DNA of 7,334 nucleotides from positions 1 to 7,334 of the forward strand of contig CAXEOX010000139.1 of the NCBI GenBank assembly GCA_963997925.1. The letters are read 5' to 3'. Shown piece after piece: positions 1-5,996 of the stretch; position 1 is the first letter of the stretch, and each line of letters starts with the position of its first letter. This DNA comes from UBA11650 sp963997925. GTDB lineage: Bacteria > Chloroflexota > Dehalococcoidia > Lucifugimonadales > UBA3495. The notes under the pieces were generated by a model, which worked only from the letters and a program-made list of their open reading frames with translations, made no database searches and was not told the origin of the DNA. The position numbers and the translations under genes are program-made.

Positions 1-39
1 GTCCCGAACGAAGCGCGCTAGCCACTGCGCTACACCCCG
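1..39 (-). tRNA. tRNA-Pro (anticodon CGG), 5' half, cut by window edge
   Basis: The reverse strand reads as the first half of a tRNA. It has a 7-nt acceptor strand CGGGGTG, then T8 and A9, a D-stem GCGC/GCGC closing an 8-nt loop AGTGGCTA, G26, an anticodon 5' strand CTTCG, and the loop TTCGGGA. The anticodon is CGG (window positions 6 to 4), which reads CCG proline codons. The loop and stem match what I recall of E. coli proK, and C at position 1 is typical of bacterial tRNA-Pro. The 3' strand of the anticodon stem, the variable loop, the T-arm and the acceptor 3' strand lie beyond the left edge, so cloverleaf closure and an encoded CCA cannot be checked. The gene is downstream of, and on the same strand as, the redoxin gene, but it probably has its own promoter at 107-112. 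Confidence 0.88.
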
Positions 40-106
40 ACTATGAACATGGCTTCGCGTAGGCAACCGGTCAGGCGACACGGATGGAGTTAACGCGAAC
101 AGATTC

Positions 107-112
107 ATTATA
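107..112 (-). promoter_or_regulatory. Putative -10 box for the tRNA-Pro gene
   Basis: The reverse strand has a perfect TATAAT here, about 70 nt upstream of the tRNA 5' end. That would give a start near position 100 and a 5' leader of about 60 nt to be removed by RNase P. No convincing -35 hexamer lies at 16-18 nt (ATACCG at 17 nt), and there is no TG extension. The call rests on the -10 match and its place between the redoxin stop and the tRNA. Confidence 0.4.
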
Positions 113-186
113 CCCTACTGGGTTCCCGCCGGTATGCCCGAACGCCGGGGATTTGGGGACCGTTTCAAGACTTGCTGCGGGAAAGC

Positions 187-834
187 TTAGGACGGAACTT
201 GCTCTCTGGCAGCCTGGTCAATCATCGGGCCGGTCAAACGATTCAAGATGTCCAGGTTCAAGCCGCCGGACCAGGTCTCGAAAATAGTTCCATCGGGGTT
301 GATGAATACGGTGGTGGGCATGCCTACCACTTTGTACTTGCGTACTACGCTGCCGTCGCCGGTGAAGCCGGCGGGATAGGTGATTTCCAGTTCCTTCAAG
401 AGATTACGGGCATCCCGGCGGGAGCCCAAACCGGTGAACTGGCCCACGTCGATGCCTAGAAGAGTGACCTCATCCTTGGACCCTTCGTAGAATTCTTGTA
501 GATCTGGCATCTCGGCTCGGCATGGCGGGCATTGTCCGGCCCAGAAGTTGAGCACGATGGGTTTACCCAGGATCTGGTCGATATCCAATTTTTCGGCGCC
601 CAGCCTCTCTTGACCCTGGAAGAGGGTGAATGAGAAATTCTCCACAACGCCGTCGGCCAGGTTTCCGCCCGCCGAACCGGAGTTGCCGGAGAATGAGGAC
701 AACACTATAACTGCCACCACGACGGCTAACCCCGCAGCGCCCAATCCGCCGAACCACATATTCTTGCGGCGGCGATCATTGGATGCTTTCTTGGCTGCCG
801 CAGCGGACCGCCTGCTGGTTGAGCTTCTAGCCAT
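187..834 (-). CDS. Membrane-anchored TlpA/ResA-like thiol-disulfide oxidoreductase
   Basis: This 215-aa protein has a basic N-terminus (arginine- and lysine-rich, residues 3-24), one hydrophobic segment (about 27-47), a Gly/Ser linker (about 49-60) and a thioredoxin-fold domain (about 61-205). The active site is FWAGQCPPCR, with the CXXC cysteines at 102 and 105. The cis-proline loop GMPTT (171-175, Pro173) and the following VFINPDG strand are intact. This is the plan of the TlpA/ResA/CcmG group, which reduces disulfides outside the membrane, for example in apocytochrome c or periplasmic proteins. The positive-inside rule puts the redox domain outside. There is no lipobox cysteine, so the hydrophobic segment is more likely an anchor than a lipoprotein signal. 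The ATG at 834 is preceded by GGGAG at 8-nt spacing (843-847). The gene lies 178 bp downstream of mfd on the same strand. No cytochrome c maturation gene is nearby, so the substrate is unknown. Confidence 0.9.
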   Translation of the reverse strand: MARSSTSRRSAAAAKKASNDRRRKNMWFGGLGAAGLAVVVAVIVLSSFSGNSGSAGGNLADGVVENFSFTLFQGQERLGAEKLDIDQILGKPIVLNFWAGQCPPCRAEMPDLQEFYEGSKDEVTLLGIDVGQFTGLGSRRDARNLLKELEITYPAGFTGDGSVVRKYKVVGMPTTVFINPDGTIFETWSGGLNLDILNRLTGPMIDQAAREQVPS

Positions 835-861
835 TTTCTATTCTCCCGACACTCTTAAAGA

Positions 862-889
862 TCTATAGAAGACATGGAGTTCCGGTCAC
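862..889 (-). promoter_or_regulatory. Weak candidate promoter for the redoxin gene
   Basis: On the reverse strand, GTGACC (884-889) and TATAGA (862-867) are separated by 16 nt and lie about 28 nt upstream of the redoxin start codon. Each hexamer matches the sigma-70 consensus at four of six positions. The 178-nt gap after mfd leaves room for a separate promoter, but read-through from mfd cannot be excluded because I see no clear intrinsic terminator in the gap. Confidence 0.25.
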
Positions 890-1012
890 ACCTTGCTTAG
901 ATGCCGCTTGGGCCGTTCGGATACAAGGATGTGGCCGTCGGGAGAGTTGTGTAGGCGACAGCGTGATGTCGGGGAGGCATATAGAGCGTCGGGACGTGGG
1001 GAGCAGGGGCGT

Positions 1013-4000
1013 CTAACCCGCCAGGCTTTGGAGCCGGTCTTGGAAGGCGCGGAATCGCCCGACCATCCGGGTCAACCGAGGTAGCCATTCGTCGCCCATG
1101 TTTCTGGCGGGCATGTTTATCTGCTGATTGCCGACGTTGACCGATGGACCTAAAGCCCGCTGTAGAGCAATCTTAGCCCCGCCCACCGGAGTCTTCAGGT
1201 GCAGCGCAAAACCGTCGCTGTTCTGCAGGATAGAGTCGATGCCCAGGCCTCCCGCCGAAGCCCTAAAATCGGCAAGTGTCAGCATGTTCTCCACCTCTTC
1301 AGGGGTGGGGCCGAACCGGTCGCGAAGCTCTTGCCGCAGAGCGGGGACGTCGCTACGGTCCTTTAGCCGCGCCACGCGCTGGTAGATCGCCAACCGGGAA
1401 GGCATATGGGGGATGTAGTCCTCTGGGATGTGGGCTGGTAGGGGCAGTTCCATCCTGGGCAAGTCCGGCACGAACTCGGCCTCCAGGGAGATTTCCCCAC
1501 CCTCCCCATTCTGCAATTCGGCAACGGCTTCTTTCAATAGTTGGCTGTACAGGTCCAAGCCCACTTCCCGGATATGGCCGCTTTGGGAGGAGCCCAGCAG
1601 GTTGCCCGCGCCGCGAATCTCCAGGTCCCGCATGGCGATGCGGAATCCCGCACCCAGTTCCGAGGCTTCCAAGATCGCCTGCAAGCGGCGCTCCGCTGCT
1701 TCGGTTACGCGCCTTCCCCTGGGTACCAGCAGGTAGGCGTAGGCCCGGTGTTCGCCGCGTCCGATGCGTCCCCTGAGTTGGTAAAGCTGGGAGAGACCGA
1801 AGCGGTCCGCCCGGTCCAGGATCAGAGTGTTGACGTTGGGCAGGTCCAATCCGGACTCGATTATCGTTGTGCACACCAGAATGTCGGCTTCCCCGTTGGA
1901 GAAGGCCACCATAACGTCTTCTAATTCATCATCGGCCATCTGACCGTGGCCGATGATGATTCGGGCTTTGGGGACCAGTTCTTGAAGCTCCAACGCCGTT
2001 CGTTCGATTGTCCTAACCCGGTTGTGCAAGAAGAATATCTGGCCGCCGCGTTCCATCTCCCGCAGGATGGCTTCTTTTATCAGGTCCTCGCTGTATTCCG
2101 ACACGAAGGTTTTAACCGGAAGGCGGGCCTCCGGCGGCGTGTCCATCGTGCTAAGGTCGCGGATGCCGGACAATGCCTGGTTCAATGTCCGTGGGATGGG
2201 AGTGGCGCTCAACGTCAGTACGTCCACTTCCTTACGCAGCTGCTTGAGCCTCTCTTTGTGGGCGACTCCGAACCGTTGCTCCTCGTCCACCACGGCCAAC
2301 CCCAGATTCTTGAACGAGACATCTTTCTGCAATAGACGGTGGGTGCCAATCACGATGTCCAAGGAGCCTTGTCTCAGCTTTTCCAAGACCTCTTGCTGTT
2401 CCTTGTTGGTGCGGAACCGGCTCAGGACGTCCACGCTGATGGGAAAGGGGCTGAGGCGTTCGCTGAAGGTGGCGTAGTGCTGTTGGGCCAGGACGGTTGT
2501 GGGTACCAAGACGCCCACTTGCATGCCATCGTTCACCGTCTTGAAAGCAGCTCTAAGAGCGACTTCGGTCTTACCGTAGCCCACGTCGCCGCAGATCAAC
2601 CGGTCCATGGGCTTGAGTTGCTCCATGTCGGTTTTAACGTCGCTGATGGCGGTGGCTTGGTCCGGTGTTTCTTCGAAAGGGAAGGAGTCTTCCAACTCCT
2701 GCTGCCATACCGTGTCTTGGCTGAATTCGTGGCCTTTGGCGATCTGGCGGGATGCGTGAAGGTTCAATAGCTCCTGGGCCATCTCCCGGGTGGCGCCCTT
2801 CACCTTCTCCTTGATCCTGGCCCATTCGGCGGAACCTAATCGTGTAAGGCTGGGCGGGTGGTCTTGGGCTCCCACGTATGAAGTCACCCGGTCCAAGTGT
2901 TCCGTGGGAACGTAAAGCTTGTCGTTCTCGGCGTATTCCAGCACCAGGTACTCTTTGTCCTCATCGCCTTCGCCCATGCGGGTGGTGCCGGAGAACCGGG
3001 CCACGCCGTGGTCGATGTGCACCACGTAGCTGCCGGTCACCATGTCGGTCAGGGCTGCGATCTGGTTGCCAGGCTGAGTGGTGTGGCGTCTGCGGTTGCG
3101 GCGCTCTTTGACTGATCCGAACAGTTCGGCATCGGTCAGCAAAACGAGAGATACGCCGTCGGATCCTTTGCTACCGGCGTTGGACTCCAGTGTCCAGCCT
3201 TCCCGCAACGCCCCGGTTATCAGGTAAATGCCTCCCGCCTGCGGTTGTTCGTCCATGCTGGAAGTGAGCGTGGCGGTGACTTCCTCCTGCTCCAATATCT
3301 CGGCCAGGCGGCGGCCGTTTTGGGTCACCGCTACTATCGCTTTGCCTTCGGAGGCATAGCGTTTGGCGTCGTTGGCGAGTTGCTCCAACCGGCCGTAGTA
3401 GGGAACTGCCGGATGAAACAGTGCGTCCTCGGATTCGCTCAGCCAACTGTGCAGGTGCAACCGGGATAGGGTTTCTAGTTTCTTGGAAAACTCCTCCCAG
3501 GTGAAGGACGGAGCGGGGAAATTTTGCGGCATCTCGCCACGCTCTTCTCTGCTGGAGCGCATGCGGACGAACCTCTCCTCCAACTCTTGGGCTTCTCCCT
3601 CTATCAGGCTGGGCCGCTCCAACACAACTAGTCCATCGCTGCGCAGATAATCCAGCATGTTGGTCTGGTTCAGAAGACCGTTGTAGAAGGACAGAGTCTC
3701 AACGTTGGGGGCGCTGAACAAAGTGACCAGTTCGTCTTCGATGCGCACCCTTATCTCCTGATTGCACCGGGAGAAGTCCATCTGCTCAACAAGCTTTTCA
3801 ACCCGGCTTCGGTCTGCGACGTGGGGAAGCTGCTCCCGGGCCGGGATGATGCTCACGCTTTCGGCGGTGTCCACCGAACGCTGAGTGCGGGGATCGAAGG
3901 TGCGGATGGTATCGATCTGGTCATCCCACAGTTCGATCCGGAAGGGAAGGCCGGCCTGGGACGGGAAGATGTCGATGATGCCGCCCCGGTGGCTGAAAGT

Positions 4001-4567
4001 GCCTGGAGTCTCAACCACGGGCTCGCTGCGGTAACCCAACTCCACCCATCGGACCAGCAGTTCGTTCAAGCGTACCCGCTCTCCAATCTTCCATGAGTTT
4101 TCGTTGTTTGCGTCCGGTTCACCACCGGACATAACGTTGGGCGGTAGAGTCGGACGCAAAGCGGCGTTGATCGAAGTTACCACAATCGGCGGCGTCTGCT
4201 CCGGGTCTTCTTTGGTACGGCGGGATAACGCCAGCGCCGCCAGCGCCTCCAGACGCTGGTTGCTGGTGTTGGCGTCAACGGCCAAACGCTCAAAGGGGAG
4301 GACTTCGGGTTCCGGCAAGAGATACACCGGCTCGTCATCACCCAGGTAGGTGAGGAGTTGGTCGTGAAGTCTCCGGGCATCCTCCGGCCTGGGGGTAATC
4401 ACCAGCATAGGAACCTTGTGACGGTCCCACAAAGCGCCGATGTAGACCGGCGCCGCGCCTTGGCGGGCCGTGATTTGAGGGGGAGCACCCTCCCCTCCGA
4501 TTCCTTTCACCAGACGGGAAAAGCCCGGGTGATTGTTGACTGTGGATAGAACGCCTTTTAAGGGCAT
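1013..4567 (-). CDS. mfd: Transcription-repair coupling factor Mfd
   Basis: This ATP-dependent DNA translocase pushes or removes RNA polymerase stalled at lesions and recruits UvrA for nucleotide excision repair in the cytoplasm. From the ATG at 4567 it is 1184 aa, full length for the family (E. coli 1148). The UvrB-like N-terminal module spans about 1-340 and includes the GYR...RGGIIDIFP segment (178-202). A divergent D3 follows, then the RNA-polymerase-interaction domain (about 500-575, with HIDHGVARFSG at 517-527 and LYVPTEHLD at 551-559). The RecG-like helicase core has Walker A GDVGYGKTE (660-668), DEEQ (761-764), SATPIPRT (787-794), TTIIESGLDLP (900-910) and QLRGRIGRG (930-938). The autoinhibitory D7 is at about 1030-1170. 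No key motif is missing. The frame stays open upstream to a GTG at 4714, but those 49 residues are unlike any Mfd start and run through the predicted promoter. The ribosome site at 4567 is weak (GTGAG, 3 nt away). The gene is divergent from proBA. Confidence 0.97.
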   Translation of the reverse strand: MPLKGVLSTVNNHPGFSRLVKGIGGEGAPPQITARQGAAPVYIGALWDRHKVPMLVITPRPEDARRLHDQLLTYLGDDEPVYLLPEPEVLPFERLAVDANTSNQRLEALAALALSRRTKEDPEQTPPIVVTSINAALRPTLPPNVMSGGEPDANNENSWKIGERVRLNELLVRWVELGYRSEPVVETPGTFSHRGGIIDIFPSQAGLPFRIELWDDQIDTIRTFDPRTQRSVDTAESVSIIPAREQLPHVADRSRVEKLVEQMDFSRCNQEIRVRIEDELVTLFSAPNVETLSFYNGLLNQTNMLDYLRSDGLVVLERPSLIEGEAQELEERFVRMRSSREERGEMPQNFPAPSFTWEEFSKKLETLSRLHLHSWLSESEDALFHPAVPYYGRLEQLANDAKRYASEGKAIVAVTQNGRRLAEILEQEEVTATLTSSMDEQPQAGGIYLITGALREGWTLESNAGSKGSDGVSLVLLTDAELFGSVKERRNRRRHTTQPGNQIAALTDMVTGSYVVHIDHGVARFSGTTRMGEGDEDKEYLVLEYAENDKLYVPTEHLDRVTSYVGAQDHPPSLTRLGSAEWARIKEKVKGATREMAQELLNLHASRQIAKGHEFSQDTVWQQELEDSFPFEETPDQATAISDVKTDMEQLKPMDRLICGDVGYGKTEVALRAAFKTVNDGMQVGVLVPTTVLAQQHYATFSERLSPFPISVDVLSRFRTNKEQQEVLEKLRQGSLDIVIGTHRLLQKDVSFKNLGLAVVDEEQRFGVAHKERLKQLRKEVDVLTLSATPIPRTLNQALSGIRDLSTMDTPPEARLPVKTFVSEYSEDLIKEAILREMERGGQIFFLHNRVRTIERTALELQELVPKARIIIGHGQMADDELEDVMVAFSNGEADILVCTTIIESGLDLPNVNTLILDRADRFGLSQLYQLRGRIGRGEHRAYAYLLVPRGRRVTEAAERRLQAILEASELGAGFRIAMRDLEIRGAGNLLGSSQSGHIREVGLDLYSQLLKEAVAELQNGEGGEISLEAEFVPDLPRMELPLPAHIPEDYIPHMPSRLAIYQRVARLKDRSDVPALRQELRDRFGPTPEEVENMLTLADFRASAGGLGIDSILQNSDGFALHLKTPVGGAKIALQRALGPSVNVGNQQINMPARNMGDEWLPRLTRMVGRFRAFQDRLQSLAG

Positions 4568-4646
4568 TGGCTCACGTACGCATTCAAATTTTGTAACAAT
4601 GAATCCCGGTTTTATCGTGGGCGATGAACGGATGCCACGCCCAAGA

Positions 4647-4669
4647 GGGCTGGCGAATGGCACCAGCCC
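4647..4669 (-). other. Hairpin in the mfd 5' leader
   Basis: Read on the reverse strand, GGGCTGGTG and CGCCAGCCC pair as a 9-bp stem with one internal G-T pair and a 5-nt loop (CCATT). With the predicted mfd start near 4673, this hairpin would sit at the extreme 5' end of the transcript, about 80 nt before the start codon. No T-run follows it on the minus strand, so it is not an intrinsic terminator there. It might stabilise the RNA 5' end. The plus-strand version has a C-A mismatch, which fits a structure acting in the mfd transcript. Confidence 0.5.
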
Positions 4670-4679
4670 CAATAACCTT

Positions 4680-4708
4680 ATTCTATTGGATATGCCCTTT
4701 CGCAACAA
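4680..4708 (-). promoter_or_regulatory. Putative sigma-70-type promoter for mfd
   Basis: On the reverse strand, TTGTTG (4703-4708) and TAGAAT (4680-4685) are separated by exactly 17 nt. The -10 matches consensus at five of six positions, and the -35 keeps only the TTG. The predicted start is near 4673, giving a leader of about 105 nt before the ATG at 4567. This placement also argues against the in-frame GTG at 4714 as the mfd start, because that codon would lie upstream of transcription. Confidence 0.5.
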
Positions 4709-4762
4709 GGTCACAAACGCCCAGTTTCCGCACCTTGAAGGAGCAAGTGTTGGACTCGCCCA

Positions 4763-4771
4763 TGCTATAAT
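4763..4771 (+). promoter_or_regulatory. Putative extended -10 promoter of the proBA operon
   Basis: The sequence TGCTATAAT is a perfect TATAAT with the TG extension one base upstream, the extended -10 form that needs little from the -35 region. At 17-nt spacing the -35 is GCAAGT, a poor match. A TTGGAC lies nearby (4750-4755), but only 10 nt away. The predicted start is near 4778, giving a leader of about 42 nt. That is too short for a T-box, riboswitch or attenuator, so control would have to be at initiation or by feedback inhibition of ProB. Confidence 0.65.
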
Positions 4772-4804
4772 TGGATACCTTCACACTTGAGTATTCAGAC
4801 GTAA

Positions 4805-4810
4805 AAGGGG
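4805..4810 (+). promoter_or_regulatory. Ribosome-binding site deciding the proB GTG start
   Basis: AAGGGG lies 9 nt before the GTG at 4820. A second in-frame GTG at 4829 would be 18 nt away, too far for this site, so 4820 is preferred. No ATG is available before the conserved kinase motif. Confidence 0.7.
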
Positions 4811-4819
4811 TTCTCTCCC

Positions 4820-5989
4820 GTGTCTGGCGTGTCCCGTCTCCACACTGATTCTTCGCTTGAAGGCGCGGCTTTCCAACCGCTGCCCTATAAGCGCATCGTC
4901 GTCAAAGCTGGCACCAGCGTTTTAACTGCCGGCCCGGACCACCAAGCCTTGGACTTGACGGTGATGGCCGCTTTGGCGAGGCAGATCAGCCAACTTAGAG
5001 CCTTATCGGCCGAAGTTCTGCTGGTTTCTTCGGGAGCTATTGCCGCCGGACAAGATTCGCCGAGCCGTGGGGCGTCGGATATTCCTTCCCGGCAGGTCCG
5101 TGCCGCCATCGGGCAGAGCCGGCTGATGCATACCTACCAAGAACTGTTCGGTGTTCACGGCGTCCAGGTTGCCCAGGTATTGCTGACAATAAAGGACCTG
5201 TACGATCGCCAATCCTACTTGAACGTACGCAACACCCTCCATGGCCTTTGGGACCTGGGTGTTGTGCCCATCTTGAACGAGAACGATGTCGTGGCTGTGG
5301 ACGAGATAGGGGAAGTGTTCGGCGATAACGATCGCCTCTCTGCCTTGGTGGCCAATCTGGTGGATGCCGACCTTCTAGTGATACTGACCGACATCGACGG
5401 CCTGTATACGGCGGACCCGAATGTTGACTCGTCCGCCCGGTTGATACCCTTGGTGGACCGGGTTGACCAGGACATCGAAGCTTTGGCTGGAAAAGATCAC
5501 AACCCCTGGGCCCGGGGGGGCATGTCTACCAAGATTGAAGCGGCCCGGCTGGTCACCACATCCGGCATTACGATGGTTATGTGCCACGGCACGGCTGAAG
5601 ACGCGGTATTGCGTGCTGCCCAGGGCGACGAGATTGGAACCACGTTCCAGCCAGCCTCGGAGAAACTGGAAGCCCGGAAACGCTGGATGATGGGCGCAGT
5701 TTCCCAACGGTGCTCGGTAGCTGTTGATAAGGGAGCCTCTGCCGCCTTACGAAAGAACAATCGCAGCCTGTTGCCGGCGGGCATCACTGGGGTAACCGGT
5801 GAGTTCGATCGGGGAGACATCGTTTATATCGTCGCCGCTGGCGAACGGCGTATCGCCTGCGGAATAGCGAACTACCGCTCCGAGGACATCAAACGCATCC
5901 AAGGTTTCCGGTCCGACGATATTCAGGACACCTTGGGCTACCACTACGGTCCAGAGGTCATCCATCGCGACAACCTGGTATTGGTCTAG
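4820..5989 (+). CDS. proB: Glutamate 5-kinase ProB with C-terminal PUA domain
   Basis: ProB phosphorylates L-glutamate with ATP to glutamyl-5-phosphate, the committed and usually proline-inhibited step of proline synthesis. The 389-aa protein has an amino-acid-kinase domain (about 23-275). It shows KRIVVKAGTSVL (24-35), SSGAIAAG (70-77), NENDVV (153-158), FGDNDRLSALVA (167-178) and LTDIDGLYTADP (189-200). A PUA domain follows (about 288-389) and ends in the typical GPEVIHRDNLVLV. The length is normal for kinase-plus-PUA forms (E. coli 367); the extra residues are mostly a tail of about 22 aa at the N-terminus. In the nucleotide-binding loop, where GTGGM-TK is usual, this protein has ARGGMSTK (231-238). 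The second glycine pair and the lysine remain, so activity is likely kept. The substitution sits beside a run of seven G. The start is GTG. The stop overlaps the proA ribosome-binding site, so the two genes are probably translated together. Confidence 0.97.
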   Translation: MSGVSRLHTDSSLEGAAFQPLPYKRIVVKAGTSVLTAGPDHQALDLTVMAALARQISQLRALSAEVLLVSSGAIAAGQDSPSRGASDIPSRQVRAAIGQSRLMHTYQELFGVHGVQVAQVLLTIKDLYDRQSYLNVRNTLHGLWDLGVVPILNENDVVAVDEIGEVFGDNDRLSALVANLVDADLLVILTDIDGLYTADPNVDSSARLIPLVDRVDQDIEALAGKDHNPWARGGMSTKIEAARLVTTSGITMVMCHGTAEDAVLRAAQGDEIGTTFQPASEKLEARKRWMMGAVSQRCSVAVDKGASAALRKNNRSLLPAGITGVTGEFDRGDIVYIVAAGERRIACGIANYRSEDIKRIQGFRSDDIQDTLGYHYGPEVIHRDNLVLV

Positions 5990-5994
5990 AGGGG
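5988..5994 (+). promoter_or_regulatory. proA ribosome-binding site overlapping the proB stop
   Basis: AGAGGGG begins inside the proB TAG stop (5987-5989) and ends 2 nt before the proA ATG. Taking GAGG (5989-5992) as the core gives a spacing of 4 nt, shorter than usual. Ribosomes ending proB would lie on top of this site, which fits translational coupling and may offset the poor spacing. Confidence 0.6.
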
Positions 5995-5996
5995 CA

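Noticed and set aside
956..971. A CGACA/TGTCG hairpin in the mfd-redoxin gap as an mfd terminator
   Set aside because: The stem is only 5 bp with a 6-nt loop and no T-run on either side, so it is likely chance.
1353..1874. A 173-codon minus-strand frame within mfd
   Set aside because: It overlaps the conserved Mfd helicase core in another frame. Its Pro/Gly/Arg-rich product shows no domain.
4568..4714. A 49-residue N-terminal extension of Mfd from an in-frame GTG at 4714
   Set aside because: The residues do not resemble known Mfd N-termini, the segment runs through the predicted promoter and leader hairpin, and the ATG at 4567 gives a protein of normal extent.
4706..4737. An inverted repeat CAAGGT...ACCTTG between the divergent promoters as an operator
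   Set aside because: The arms are 6 bp with a 20-nt spacer, an arrangement expected by chance in a 250-bp region, and they match no operator I recognise.
4750..4755. TTGGAC as the -35 of the proBA promoter
   Set aside because: It is only 10 nt from the TATAAT, too close for a sigma-70 promoter. The extended -10 explains the site better.
4778..4819. A proline-responsive T-box or riboswitch ahead of proBA, suggested by the tRNA-Pro in the same window
   Set aside because: The predicted leader is only about 42 nt, with no stem I, no T-box-like conserved sequence and no terminator/antiterminator pair. The tRNA lies more than 4 kb away and is probably coincidental.
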